From Mesorhizobium sp. AR07 (GTDB taxonomy: Bacteria > Pseudomonadota > Alphaproteobacteria > Rhizobiales > Rhizobiaceae): a DNA stretch of 64,000 bases. Made by a program: the position numbers and the translations under genes. The notes under the pieces are model-generated. The model ran no database searches. It had not been told where the DNA came from and was given only the letters and a program-made list of their open reading frames with translations. The stretch lies in the NCBI RefSeq assembly GCF_024746815.1, contig NZ_CP080525.1:1178001-1242000 (forward strand), in the 5' to 3' direction. This document shows positions 26,306 to 36,128 of the stretch, in pieces (within the stretch, counting starts at the first letter, position 1; each line of letters opens with the position of its first letter).

Positions 26306-28488
26306 TAAACAGGCAGATTGGCTGGTTCGCAATCGCCGGCGTCGTCGGCTTTGCCGCGGATGCTGGTGTACTGTATCTGCTGCTTGCCTATGGCCTCGGA
26401 CCATTCGTCAGCCGGTTTTTTTCGTTCCTGGCGGCAGTATTTGTGACTTGGCAACTGAACCGCCACAAGACTTTTCCGACACGGTCTGACGAGCCTCTTT
26501 GGCGCGAGGGCCTGCGCTATCTCACGGCAATGATGTTTGGCGGTGCCGCCAACTACGCAGTCTACTGCGCTTTCGTCATGGCGGGGTGGCTGCCGATATT
26601 AGGCCTGGTTGCGGGCACCGGCGCTGGAACAGTCCTGAATTTTTTGTCGGCGAGATCCTGGGTGTTCCGGGATCGCTCGCCATCTGCGCGCCGAGGGTCG
26701 TTTCGGTCGTGGATCGGAGGCGCGCTCACCCACCCCGGGGCGGCGGCCCGTGCGATGTGGCTAGCGCCTCTTCTGGGTGGGCTGATCGCACTGCTGCGGG
26801 GGCAAGACAGCAACTGGGATTTGCTCAACTATCACTTCTACAACCCTTACGCGCTGCTGGGCGGGCGGATCGGCATCGACCTAGCCGCCGCGCAGTTCCA
26901 GAGCTACTTCAATCCGCTGCTCGATATGCCGTATTACGCGATGGTGGCATATGCGCCGGCGATGGTGGCAGGCTTTGTCATGGGCGCGTTCCACGGTCTC
27001 AATTTCGTGCTGCTCCTTTGCATTGTTCGTCTCGTGCTTGGCAGCTCCGGCAAGCCTAACGATGCTACCTCCATTCTGCTTTCGCTGGCCGGCTGCATGG
27101 GGCCGGCGTTCCTGTCGGAATTGGGCAACACCATGGGCGACACAACGACCGCGGTGTTTGTGCTGTGCGCCCTTGCGCTCATAGTGTGGCAGCTGCGGCC
27201 TGTTGTGGAGGCCGGCTGGCCAGGTGTCATATCGGCAGCAGCAGGGGGGCTGCTGATGGGTGCCGGCGTTGGGCTGAAACTCACCAACGCGGTCTATGCT
27301 GTTGCTCTGTGTTTGGCGCTCTTGTCGCTTCCGGCGCCATGGCTGCGGCGGCCAGTCCTTGCCTTCGGTTTTGGCGTGGGTGTCCTCGCGGGGGTTGCGG
27401 CGACATCCGGCTATTGGTTCGCCACCTTGCTGCAGGCCTTTGGAAATCCACTATTCCCCCAATTCAATGCCTGGTTCGGCGCGCCATTGGCCGCGCCGAT
27501 CACAGTTGTGGACGCGCGGTGGCTGCCAAAAAGCATTTGGGAAGCGCTGCTGTTCCCCTTTGCGATGGTCATCAACGACCACCGTGTCGGCGAACTGCCA
27601 ATGCGGCCATTTGTCTGGCCAGTTTTGTGGCTTCTGATGGTTTTGTGGATCGGCTCCGTCGCCATGCGCAAATCCACCTTGATCCTGTCGGCTCCTGAAC
27701 GCCTTGTCGTGTTGTTCGTGAGCTTGGCCTTCGTGGTCTGGATGGCGATCTTCAGCATCTATCGTTATGCCGTCCCAATGGAGATGCTTGCGCCACTGGC
27801 CGTTTGGATTGTGGTGCACAAGCTCCTCAGCGGAGACATGGCGAAACGGGTCGCTGCTGTAACGCTCGCTCTGGTCGCGACATATGCAGTGGTTGATTCC
27901 CGCTCGTGGGGTCATGAAGCGTGGGACACACGCGCGTTTCGCGTGGTGGTACCGGACCTGCCGGTATCGGGGACACTATTGTTGATTGCCGAGGAAGTGC
28001 CAAATGGCTGGATGGTCCCCTTCTTCCCACCGAAGATGGCGGCCGTTGGCCTCGGGACGAACTTTCCGGAAGGGCCAGCCTACACCCCGCGTGTCCGTGA
28101 AATAGTCGAGCAGACCGGTGGCAAGGCTTGGGCCGTGATGCCAGCTCACATTGACGAATATGCAGCGCGTGTGGCGCAGGTGAACGGCATCCTTGAACCC
28201 TTGAAATTGTCTATGTCGGGGTGGCCCTGCCGGAAGCTGTCAGCGTTGCTGCTCCGCGTGAGCAAGCACTTGCGGGTGGACGAAGCCTCAAACCCGGGGA
28301 GTTGTCGACTGGTGTCGTCGCCTGCAGGCGGTATGAGTTTGGCTGAAGCGGATTTGGGGACCATTCGGCGATCGGGCACGATCATTACGCGTTATGGTCT
28401 TACTCTCGACGCCGCAAGCTGTCGAACCTATGAAGCGTCGGTCGGTGCAGCGCCACGTCCCTATCAGTTGTGCAAAGTTGGCCTTTGA
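26302..28488 (+). CDS. GtrA-like flippase fused to multispan glycosyltransferase-like protein
   Basis: The 728-aa protein opens with a ~130-aa GtrA domain (four membrane spans: IGWFAIAGVVGFAADAGVLYL, then NRHKTFPT and LNFLSARSWVFRD landmarks) and continues with a ~500-aa multispan region beginning WLAPLLGGLIALLRGQDSNWDLLNYHFYNPYAL, which resembles membrane GT-C/GT87-like glycosyltransferases with an early acidic residue. The start at ATG 26302 overlaps the GtrB stop. In phage gtr cassettes the flippase and the specific transferase are separate genes; here they are one chain. Likely it flips and transfers a sugar in the periplasm. Confidence 0.8.
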   Translation: MINRQIGWFAIAGVVGFAADAGVLYLLLAYGLGPFVSRFFSFLAAVFVTWQLNRHKTFPTRSDEPLWREGLRYLTAMMFGGAANYAVYCAFVMAGWLPILGLVAGTGAGTVLNFLSARSWVFRDRSPSARRGSFRSWIGGALTHPGAAARAMWLAPLLGGLIALLRGQDSNWDLLNYHFYNPYALLGGRIGIDLAAAQFQSYFNPLLDMPYYAMVAYAPAMVAGFVMGAFHGLNFVLLLCIVRLVLGSSGKPNDATSILLSLAGCMGPAFLSELGNTMGDTTTAVFVLCALALIVWQLRPVVEAGWPGVISAAAGGLLMGAGVGLKLTNAVYAVALCLALLSLPAPWLRRPVLAFGFGVGVLAGVAATSGYWFATLLQAFGNPLFPQFNAWFGAPLAAPITVVDARWLPKSIWEALLFPFAMVINDHRVGELPMRPFVWPVLWLLMVLWIGSVAMRKSTLILSAPERLVVLFVSLAFVVWMAIFSIYRYAVPMEMLAPLAVWIVVHKLLSGDMAKRVAAVTLALVATYAVVDSRSWGHEAWDTRAFRVVVPDLPVSGTLLLIAEEVPNGWMVPFFPPKMAAVGLGTNFPEGPAYTPRVREIVEQTGGKAWAVMPAHIDEYAARVAQVNGILEPLKLSMSGWPCRKLSALLLRVSKHLRVDEASNPGSCRLVSSPAGGMSLAEADLGTIRRSGTIITRYGLTLDAASCRTYEASVGAAPRPYQLCKVGL

Positions 28489-28790
28489 CCGGATAAAAGA
28501 ACAAGCATGATCCGGTAGCCCGGATCGTCGCGATAGCCTGCACGAAATCATCATCATTCGCCGCCACCCCCACCGAGTGGTATGGACCGCCGTGGCACAG
28601 TTCCATTTACAGACCCACCTTGCGTTACAGACCCGCCGTCTTCCGACGGAAGCCCGAGCTTGATCGGTGGCGAACGTCGAGCCGATAAAACCGTCAAGGC
28701 GCTGAAAGCGACGGCGAAGCGAACCGCGAGGATGGTTGCGGGATACTATCCAACGCCGGCCGAGCCAACACCGAGGAACGGCCGTACGCT
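28489..28790. other. 302-bp stretch without a clear gene
   Basis: A 77-aa forward frame (28582-28815) with a Pro/Arg-rich product overlaps the end of the small membrane-protein gene and has no good ribosome-binding site. I do not call it. No repeat or hairpin stands out. Confidence 0.4.
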
Positions 28791-28976
28791 CTACGACCGG
28801 CGTGGCGCGCGGTGACGTCGATTCGCGAAGTATTCGCGCAACGATCGGGAGCGGCCGAATTCGGTTTTGCGGAGGCTGTGTTCGACCGATCGCCCGATGG
28901 CACCGGGGATGCTCATGATAAGTCCCGCCATCAAGATTAAGAAAAAGGCACCAAGAACCCGAAGAACGAGTGTCAT
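28791..28976 (-). CDS. Small membrane protein (61 aa)
   Basis: The reverse strand reads MTLVLRVLGAFFLILMAGLI, one hydrophobic span at the N-terminus (residues 3-24), then MSIPGAIGRSVEHSLRK and a basic tail. GGGGAAGGG precedes the ATG at a workable distance. Upstream in-frame sequence is unlike a protein start and is not used. Either a signal-anchored small protein or an Arg-rich membrane peptide. Confidence 0.5.
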   Translation of the reverse strand: MTLVLRVLGAFFLILMAGLIMSIPGAIGRSVEHSLRKTEFGRSRSLREYFANRRHRAPRRS

Positions 28977-29245
28977 GAACAAGACCCTTCCCCATCGGTA
29001 TTTTTTTCGTGATGACCACTTGTTTCTCGGCGTATCTATAGCACATAGGGATAGCCGCAAGTACTCCGTACGTGCTACTGTTAAGTCAGCCGGAACACTC
29101 GCGAATCTCGGGCAGTCGCATCACCGCCTTGGGCTACCAGGGCTGATATCAACCAGCTTCCAAATCGTTCTCATCATTGTTGAGAGTTTGTCGTCCCCAA
29201 AAGCGGATGGCATCGATCGGGTAGCCGCGTTGCAAGTGATGCAAG

Positions 29246-31090
29246 ATGCCGAACCCCGACAAGCCAGTCATTGATTTCAGCTACCAATACTACCTGCCAT
29301 ACGGCTCACAGCTCGATAACGACCTGGCCAAGCTCGAACAGGGCGTCAGCGACACGATCGACGCCCTGGCCGACGTGCGCCGCTCCGACGGGGCGCTGCC
29401 AAACGGCAAGGTCACCCCCGACAGCCTTTCGCCGACCGTTTTGGCGCTGCTGCGCGGCGACGGCCCTACGGGGCCGAGTGGGCCGGCGGGTGTAGGCGCT
29501 ACTGGCCCCGCCGGAGCAACCGGCCCGTCCGGGTTGGCCGGTCCAGCTGGCGCTACCGGTCCGGCAGGCGCCACGGGGCCGGCCGGCGCGACGGGGACCA
29601 CAGGCTCGACCGGCCCTACCGGCGTGACCGGTGCGACAGGCCCCACCGGCCCCGTGATCATCAGATCCGCCGCGGACCGCACGGCGCTGGCCAGCATAAC
29701 AGGCGCGGATATCGTCGGCGTTCTCGCCGCCGGGGACCAGAATCTCTGGCAATCGACCACGGCCAATATTTCCGCGGCAATTACGGCGGGTGATCCTCGA
29801 TACGTCGCCAAAGCGGCCGACACGACCGGCGCCAGCGGTGGTTTTGTGCAGATGGGCGCCGTCGGCACGGGGAAATTTTACGCCGATAGCGGCGCGAGGG
29901 TGGCGCGGTTCGCTGACCGGGCGTTCGTAGGTGGCGCGGCCCTTCACCGCGGCACAAACGTCATATCTCAACCTGACTGGCTGACGCAGTTCGAGCTAGG
30001 TAATGGCCGAGTTGCAAGCTACATGCACCGGACGCAATCGGCCAACCTCACGCCGAGCAACGACCCCGATGCGTCGAGCGCGCTCGTCGTTGGCGCGCAG
30101 TCGAAGGATTACACTATAACCGGGCTGAACGCTATTGGCTCGGTACATTTCGGTGTCAACAACAACACTACATTGTGGTTGAGCGCCTACGGTTCCTATA
30201 ACGAAGCCTACCGTATGCCGGGTGTACCGGGCGGCGCTTACGGGTGCGAGCTTGATATAGTTAATTATTCCGGTCTCGTCACCGTTGACCCGTTTCAACA
30301 GGACATCGGGCAGACGATAGGTTTGCAAATAGCGGCTGGTGCCGCGATAGTGCCAGGGGCTGGAATCCCTGTACAAGTTCCGACCACGGCCGCAATCAAC
30401 ATTAGAAACAGCTTTAGCACTTTCAAGAGCGGCATCATCTTCGGAAGCGATGCCATCGCCGGAACGGATGGCACAACTGGTCAGGGCGAAGCAGTCGCAT
30501 TAGTGACCGGCCACTCCATCAACTACTACTACGGCGTTGGTACTGTAAGTTGGCAAGTGTGGGCCGGGCCCGGCGTGAACAACGACTACAACATAGCGTC
30601 CCAAGGAACGGGCGCAGTGTCTGTGCCGCGCCTAAACGTCACCGGGGGTCGGATCAAGTTCCCCGCGACCCAGGTTCCGTCATCGGATCCAAACACGTTG
30701 GACGACTATGAAGAGGGCACTTTTACGCCAGTTATCGGCTTCGGCGGCGGTGTCGTCGGCATCACTTATTCCACGCAAGTCGGCAAATACACGAAGATCG
30801 GCAACGTGGTAATCATCAACGGCTCGATAACCTTGACCAGCAAGGGTTCTTCGACAGGCTCGGCCTTCATCAACAATCTTCCGTTCGCTGTCGGATCGAC
30901 CAGCGTGCCTCTCACGATGAGGGCAAATAACATGGCCGCCGGGGTCGTGTCGGATCTGCAGTCTATTTTTGTGGCAGGCTCCACCACAATCCAACCGGCC
31001 AGGTATTCGGCCGGCGCCATCACGGCTTTGGCCGATACCGATTTCACCAATACGTCGGTGATGTCGTTTTCCGGTATATATCTGATCTAG
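29246..31090 (+). CDS. Collagen-like phage tail-fibre/receptor-binding protein
   Basis: The 614-aa protein has an N-terminal ~75 aa of tail-attachment character ([22 protein letters not shown]), then a run of Gly-X-Y triplets (about 76-135, [10 protein letters not shown] and similar repeats) and a large beta-rich C-terminal part. The tail [13 protein letters not shown], followed by [15 protein letters not shown], is a recurrent ending of phage tail fibres and pyocin-like fibres. No other tail genes are nearby, so it is an orphan fibre. It faces acyltransferase genes, a pairing seen where elements alter the receptor they bind. Confidence 0.82.
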   Translation: MPNPDKPVIDFSYQYYLPYGSQLDNDLAKLEQGVSDTIDALADVRRSDGALPNGKVTPDSLSPTVLALLRGDGPTGPSGPAGVGATGPAGATGPSGLAGPAGATGPAGATGPAGATGTTGSTGPTGVTGATGPTGPVIIRSAADRTALASITGADIVGVLAAGDQNLWQSTTANISAAITAGDPRYVAKAADTTGASGGFVQMGAVGTGKFYADSGARVARFADRAFVGGAALHRGTNVISQPDWLTQFELGNGRVASYMHRTQSANLTPSNDPDASSALVVGAQSKDYTITGLNAIGSVHFGVNNNTTLWLSAYGSYNEAYRMPGVPGGAYGCELDIVNYSGLVTVDPFQQDIGQTIGLQIAAGAAIVPGAGIPVQVPTTAAINIRNSFSTFKSGIIFGSDAIAGTDGTTGQGEAVALVTGHSINYYYGVGTVSWQVWAGPGVNNDYNIASQGTGAVSVPRLNVTGGRIKFPATQVPSSDPNTLDDYEEGTFTPVIGFGGGVVGITYSTQVGKYTKIGNVVIINGSITLTSKGSSTGSAFINNLPFAVGSTSVPLTMRANNMAAGVVSDLQSIFVAGSTTIQPARYSAGAITALADTDFTNTSVMSFSGIYLI

Positions 31091-31091
31091 G

Positions 31092-31500
31092 CTATAGCAG
31101 AGAGCGGTTTCCGCGCGCGGGGCCGGCTATTTTCGCCCTGCGGGCTCTCGTCTCGACAAGTGCCCAAAGCAGATAGGATAGGCCGTAGACCGTCGCTAGG
31201 ATAAGCACGACGGAGCCTGGAACGCCTATAAGCCCAGGCAAATCGTATTTCGTCGCCACCCGCAACACGATCTCGTGGACCATGTAGGTGGAAAAGCTGA
31301 TCTCTCCGAGAAACACCAGCGGCCTCCATCTCAGCGCGGCACTGATCACGCCGCGCCCGACAGCTGAAATTACCTAAAGGACCGGCATGGGCAGTGCGGA
31401 AGCCCTTTCGTTTGCGGGTGCAAACTGCTTGGGCCTCCTCCGCATAATGGGAATCTCGACGAAGCGGGTCAGCAAGGCGGAGACAGCAAAAGACCAGTTT
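31092..31500 (-). pseudogene. Fused fragments of two acyltransferase genes
   Basis: 31092-31350 encodes WRPLVFLGEISFSTYMVHEIV and following sequence matching the last ~90 residues of the 34232-35320 acyltransferase (there WRPLVLLGKISFSTYMIHEIV). At 31446-31493 the DNA is almost identical to 33010-33057 (TCAGCAAGGCGGAGACAGCA core), a piece of the 32934-34061 acyltransferase 3' end. No start or N-terminal region exists, so it is a recombination scar or decayed copy. Confidence 0.72.
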
Positions 31501-31652
31501 ACCATCGTCAACGAGCATCTGGATCAAATGGGCTGGCCTGCCGTCTCTGTGGAAGACATTGAAACTGTAAATCATGCTTCGACGGTTCGGGCAATCCGGC
31601 TCTGATCTGCCCGACAGTTGCAAAAGAGCTAGCCTAGTTTATCACCTCCTGC

Positions 31653-32780
31653 ATGGAAGATAACGGCAAGATAGAATTCGCAAACAGTCTGCGCGGGATT
31701 GCAGCGCTGTTGGTCGTCGTTGCCCACCATTTTATCGTATTCTGGCGGTTACGGGATACCGCGGCCGCTCAAATGCACGCCCCAGTATTGTCGGCATTCG
31801 AGTTCCCCACGCCGTCCTATGTCTATGCCGTCGACTCCATTCCCGCGCTCGGATTGGGGGCCGTAGGCGTCGCTCTGTTCTTCCTCATCAGCGGATTCGT
31901 CATCCCATTTTCGTTCCAAAAAACAACCGGCCCGGTGTTTCTGATCGGTCGATTCTTTCGGCTTGTGCCGACGTATGCAGTCGCCTTTAGCGTGACGCTT
32001 CTGGCGATTTTCGTAGGCACCAGATATTTCGGGCTACCTTGGCCATACGATTGGCAGTCTGTCCTCATCCACTATATGCCTGGTTTGCGAGACATTGCGG
32101 GGTCGCCTGGCATAGACGGAATAGTCTGGACACTGGAAGTCGAGGTTAAATTCTATTTGATCTGCGCGGTGCTTTCGCAGCTGCTTATGCGCCATTCCAA
32201 GCTTGTGTTTTTGGCGCCGGTGCTGTTGTTCGTGTTTGCGCTCTGTGTCCTGACCGGCGGCTATGCTTTTGCGTTACCCTTGGTTTTTGCGACGTGTTTT
32301 CAATACGTGATCTTCATGTTCATAGGCGTGGCTTTTCACTACCACTATGTCGGGAAGCTATCGCAGTTGGAAATGACGGCTCTTGGCGTCAGCCTTCTTG
32401 GCGCATTCGGAATTTTGTGGGTACTATCAAACGACGGCCCGGACACCGTAAAGGGGTGGAACTACGCCCTTGCGATCGTTCTGTTTGCGGCTGCGGCGAA
32501 ATTTCGACATCGGTTCAAGAGAACTGCCGTCCTCGGCTTTCTTGCCGACATCAGTTATCCGCTCTACGCCTGTCATGCGATAGCAGGGTATATCGCCCTA
32601 AGGATCCTGATTGACCTCGGCGTCAACGTTTGGGTCGCTCATTTCAGTGTGTTTTGCGGGGTGGTTTTTGCCGCGTGGCTGATCCATATCCTGGTTGAAG
32701 CGCCATCGCATTCGGTCGGCAGAAAAGTCGTTAAGGCTCTGTCCCGCAGCAGGCAGCGTCCGCAAACTGCCGCAGCATAG
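31653..32780 (+). CDS. Acyltransferase family 3 (OafA/NodX-like) membrane protein
   Basis: The 375-aa multispan protein starts near IEFANSLRGIAALLVVVAHHFIVF, the first span with the conserved Arg and H-H of the family, and contains ALFFLISGFVIPFS, GRFFRLVPTYA and WTLEVEVKFYLI, matching the typical order of acyltransferase-3 motifs. It adds O-acetyl or similar groups to extracytoplasmic sugars. It lies opposite in orientation to two paralogues downstream, with which it shares little sequence beyond the family motifs. Confidence 0.87.
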   Translation: MEDNGKIEFANSLRGIAALLVVVAHHFIVFWRLRDTAAAQMHAPVLSAFEFPTPSYVYAVDSIPALGLGAVGVALFFLISGFVIPFSFQKTTGPVFLIGRFFRLVPTYAVAFSVTLLAIFVGTRYFGLPWPYDWQSVLIHYMPGLRDIAGSPGIDGIVWTLEVEVKFYLICAVLSQLLMRHSKLVFLAPVLLFVFALCVLTGGYAFALPLVFATCFQYVIFMFIGVAFHYHYVGKLSQLEMTALGVSLLGAFGILWVLSNDGPDTVKGWNYALAIVLFAAAAKFRHRFKRTAVLGFLADISYPLYACHAIAGYIALRILIDLGVNVWVAHFSVFCGVVFAAWLIHILVEAPSHSVGRKVVKALSRSRQRPQTAAA

Positions 32781-32933
32781 GACGCATCGGCTGATGAGTT
32801 CGGCGGCGACGCGGTCACGCAGGAACTTTAGATTGCCAACCAGGGCATCACTTATCAGGTCAGGAAATGACCATTTCTAAGAAACTTCCCATTTTATCCC
32901 AACTCGCGCACCTTCCAGCCGCGCTGACTCAGG

Positions 32934-34061
32934 TCAAGAAGCGGACTGAACAAATTCGGGTCCGGGGTCCGCTGCCTGGCTGCCATCAAATTGTTTCGGC
33001 CGCATATTCATGATTGGAATCTCCACGAAGCGGGTCAGCAAGGCGGAGACAGCAAAACCAGCAATAGGGCCGAGAATCGGGGTCAATCCATATGCCCCAG
33101 CGAACAGCAGAGCGTACGCGGTCAAGCCGAACACTTGCACATGCAGCAGGTACAAGGTGTAGGCGTGTTTGCTTAGATACATCACTGGAGCTTTGAAGGC
33201 GACGTTTGCGGCCTTTAGTCTGGTGGACGCCACGACCAGGAGAGCGCTTCCGAGCGCAGATGTCACGAATGCTCCATTCGATATCCAAATATCCGAGGAA
33301 ACTAGCTGCTTGGAAATCAGTGGGAGCCACGCCGCCGAGGGCAGGATGATCGCGCCGCCAATACAGCAAGCGGTGCTGGTGCGAGCCGACAACGAGATGC
33401 CTCTTGTGAGGTAGGCGGCCAATGTACCGTAAGCGATTGCGTCCAATTGCATCGGGACCATCTTGCGAAGACCGGCACTCCAATCCAAGGCGAACCATCG
33501 CCACCCAATGTAGCGGAGCATCGCTGGGACAATCAGGAATACGATGATTGCGACGATAGCTCCTCGGCGTGGCAGAACGGCCAGGGTGCCAAATAGAACA
33601 AGCGGGAATAAGATATAGAACCATTCCTCGACGGTCAGTGACCAAGAGACCGAGAAGAACTCAAGCTTGAATTGCGTTAGGAAATTTTGCGTCAGCGTCA
33701 GGAATTGAAGAATAGCGTAATTGTTGTCGGAGGTTAGGAGGGCAACGAAAACGCTAATGGCAAGGGCGATCAGATAGCAAGGGATCGTCCGAAGCCAGCG
33801 CCTCACCCAAAAGCGCCAGAGCAGATCGAGGTTGAAGGAACGTTCGGCGATGTCCAGTAGGATGTTCCCAATCAAATAGCCCGATAGGGCAAAGAACATC
33901 TCTACGCCATAGAATCCGGGGTTCAGAACACCAAAAGGCGGTGGCGTGAAACCCCAGATTACGGCTCCGCCAACGCTATAGTGCCCGATCAGCACAAGCA
34001 CGATAGCCGTGGCCCGCACTACATCGAGACCAAAAATGCGGCCGTGAGGTCCGTGCGACAT
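32934..34061 (-). CDS. Acyltransferase family 3 (OafA-like) membrane protein
   Basis: The 375-aa protein has IFGLDVVRATAIVLVLIGHYSVG (span 1 with conserved Arg and His), VEMFFALSGYLIGNILL, RRWLRTIPCY and SWSLTVEEWFYILFP, the full family set, and about ten spans. The C-terminal FVEIPIM is conserved. It starts directly after the stop of a 48-aa frame (34062-34208). Predicted to O-acylate surface polysaccharide or lipid-linked sugar; part of its 3' end is duplicated near 31446-31493. Confidence 0.88.
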   Translation of the reverse strand: MSHGPHGRIFGLDVVRATAIVLVLIGHYSVGGAVIWGFTPPPFGVLNPGFYGVEMFFALSGYLIGNILLDIAERSFNLDLLWRFWVRRWLRTIPCYLIALAISVFVALLTSDNNYAILQFLTLTQNFLTQFKLEFFSVSWSLTVEEWFYILFPLVLFGTLAVLPRRGAIVAIIVFLIVPAMLRYIGWRWFALDWSAGLRKMVPMQLDAIAYGTLAAYLTRGISLSARTSTACCIGGAIILPSAAWLPLISKQLVSSDIWISNGAFVTSALGSALLVVASTRLKAANVAFKAPVMYLSKHAYTLYLLHVQVFGLTAYALLFAGAYGLTPILGPIAGFAVSALLTRFVEIPIMNMRPKQFDGSQAADPGPEFVQSAS

Positions 34062-34208
34062 TTAGGCGGCCAGCCAGCGGATCAGTGCTTCGTTCGTCGG
34101 ACTGTCACCATCCATCCTGTCGGCTCCTCCGGGGCGCCAACCATATCCAAATTTCGTTCCTGGCTGCGGCCAAGGGCCTGCGGGATGCTTCGCGACGGCT
34201 GACCGCAT
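34062..34208 (-). CDS. Small frame immediately upstream of acyltransferase, uncertain
   Basis: A 48-aa frame (MRSAVAKHPAGPWPQPG...PTNEALIRWLAA) ends exactly where the acyltransferase start codon begins. Composition looks protein-like, but it may be the C-terminal remnant of another surface-polysaccharide gene. There is no independent ribosome-binding site. Confidence 0.3.
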   Translation of the reverse strand: MRSAVAKHPAGPWPQPGTKFGYGWRPGGADRMDGDSPTNEALIRWLAA

Positions 34209-34231
34209 TAGGGGACTAGGCCTTTCCAAAA

Positions 34232-35320
34232 TCAAGCCGGGGAAGGTATTAGCAAAGAGTGACGCCGCCGCGTCATCAGCGCTCTCTGCGCTCTCGTTTC
34301 GACAAGCGCCCAAAGCAGATAGGAGAGAATGTACACCGCCGCCAGAATCAGCGCGACCGAGCCGCGAACCCCAATCAGTCCCGGCAATCCATATTTCATT
34401 GCTGCCCTTATGACGATCTCATGAATCATGTACGTGGAGAAGCTGATCTTTCCGAGAAGCACCAGCGGCCTCCATCTCAGCCCGGCACTGATAGCGCCTC
34501 GACCGTGGGCGAATGTCGCGATAGCCAGCGCAAAAGAGAACATCCCACCCGCTTGGCTGTACCACCGTCTAAGCAGATCGACGGAATGAAGGCACGCCTC
34601 GATCATATGGGATGTGAGCAGGAATGCCGCCACGACTGCGACCGCTGCCAGTTCTGCGACGGTCCACGCTATGGTCGACGAGGCTCTCAGCCTGTCATGC
34701 AGACGCCACGCCAGCATGCCGGTGGCGAACTCTATGCACCGCACAGCGGGGTGCTGGAGTATCACCGATATCGGGTTCAAGCCCCACACGCCCGAGCCTT
34801 GCGCGGGGTTCGCAATCTGCATCGTCAGGACGATTGAGAACGCCAGCGCCGCCAGAGCGGCGTACCAGAGATAGAAATGTCTCGACCGCGCCAAGACCGG
34901 GAACACGGCATAGAACGCCATTTCGGCGCTGATGCTCCAGGACAGGCCATTGAATGACAACGTGGTGCCGTTGAGGGGTAGCCACGATTGCAGCAGCGTC
35001 AGGTTGATGCCGGCCAGAGCAGCCGACGTAAAATCGAATTCATAGGGTTGGACAAGTACAATTATAAGCACGAAGGTAACGGCGTGCACCGGCCATATCC
35101 GGGCGAACCTTCCGAAATAGAAATCTCCAATCGATCTAGTGGAAAAGTCCCGATACGAGTGAGATAGGATAAACCCGGAAAGCACAAAGAAAAACGAGAC
35201 ACCCGTTGCAAAGCGGACGTCCAGTCCCCCGATTATGTAACCTTGCAAATGAAAGAAAACTATTGATGCGGCAGCAAAAAAACGCAACGACGTTAGCTGT
35301 GGAATTTGTTCGGTTTTCAA
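34232..35320 (-). CDS. Acyltransferase family 3 membrane protein
   Basis: The 362-aa protein starts MKTEQIPQLTSLRFFAAASI, with the family's first-span Arg, then VSFFFVLSGFILSHSYRD, GRFARIWPVHAVTFVL and LSWSISAEMAFYAVFP, and late ISFSTYMIHEIV. The predicted ten-span topology is complete. With its neighbours it forms a three-gene acylation cluster next to the tail-fibre gene. Its last ~90 codons have a diverged second copy at 31092-31350. Confidence 0.87.
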   Translation of the reverse strand: MKTEQIPQLTSLRFFAAASIVFFHLQGYIIGGLDVRFATGVSFFFVLSGFILSHSYRDFSTRSIGDFYFGRFARIWPVHAVTFVLIIVLVQPYEFDFTSAALAGINLTLLQSWLPLNGTTLSFNGLSWSISAEMAFYAVFPVLARSRHFYLWYAALAALAFSIVLTMQIANPAQGSGVWGLNPISVILQHPAVRCIEFATGMLAWRLHDRLRASSTIAWTVAELAAVAVVAAFLLTSHMIEACLHSVDLLRRWYSQAGGMFSFALAIATFAHGRGAISAGLRWRPLVLLGKISFSTYMIHEIVIRAAMKYGLPGLIGVRGSVALILAAVYILSYLLWALVETRAQRALMTRRRHSLLIPSPA

Positions 35321-36128
35321 CTTGGCAGGCCCCGCCGTCGCGTCGATGTATTAGATGAATGGAATATTCCGGGCGCCGCTCGTTTCGCGCACCTTGGATT
35401 TCTTCCTAGCCCGAAGTCTCCATCAAAGAAAAGCCCCACCCTGAACACCCGCTCGTGATCGGAAAAGGAACTGCCTGGGCCTGAACCCGATCCGGTTGCG
35501 GGCGGTGCTATAACGGCAGGACGTAAAAACCGGCTTGACGCTCAAAGGATTATCAAGGAATTGCGTGAGGAGCAGTTGTCCCTGATGCCTTTCGCATTGG
35601 GATGCGATCGACCGAGCTGAATAGCGCACCTTTGCCGTATCGTCGGATCAGCCCGGCTACCTCGGCATGATGCGAGCATTTTGTGCACCAACCGCGTTTG
35701 ACGGCCCCGACTCAAGTGCAGGCTGAATGCCGATTGGGCAACGTGACTGGGGGCGGTTTGCCCGCGTTTCTGTTAGGGCTGGACAGCGCTGCATTGGCAT
35801 TTCGATTGTTCACACAGCCGATTCATCTCGATACGCCGCCGCGCTCGCTCGCATTGCGAAATCCCGAGCTGGCCACCCCCATCGGGGATGTGGAGCGGAC
35901 GCAAAGATTGCTGTGGCGGCTGCGCTCTTAATGCCATTTCGACGGCCCGCGAGAGGGACTATCGCTTCTGGTGCCAAGTCTTCCATGATCTGGATGGTAA
36001 GGTGCACTAACGCGTAAAAAGCAAAGCCCGCTGCCGCCCCACCTCGCGCAAATAGAACGATTGTCCAACGAAACAAACCTCTGGACTCCTGAGTCGAAGT
36101 TGCCCCATTATTTGCGCGGGGAAATCAA
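35321..36128. other. 808-bp stretch without a supported gene
   Basis: Several short overlapping frames exist on both strands (for example 35683-35931 and 35727-36017), but none has a family likeness or a proper ribosome-binding site, and their products change character midway, as decayed sequence does. It must contain the promoter of the acyltransferase operon (left side) and of the lipoprotein gene (right side). No repeat or hairpin stands out. Confidence 0.5.

Noticed and set aside
28582..28815. 77-aa forward frame
   Set aside because: Pro/Arg-rich, no ribosome-binding site, overlaps a better-supported reverse-strand gene.
29246..31090. Diversity-generating retroelement acting on the tail fibre
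   Set aside because: No reverse transcriptase and no template repeat similar to the fibre 3' end in the window.
31387..31605. 72-aa forward frame
   Set aside because: Antisense to the acyltransferase 3'-end fragment at 31446-31493, so its apparent conservation comes from the other strand.
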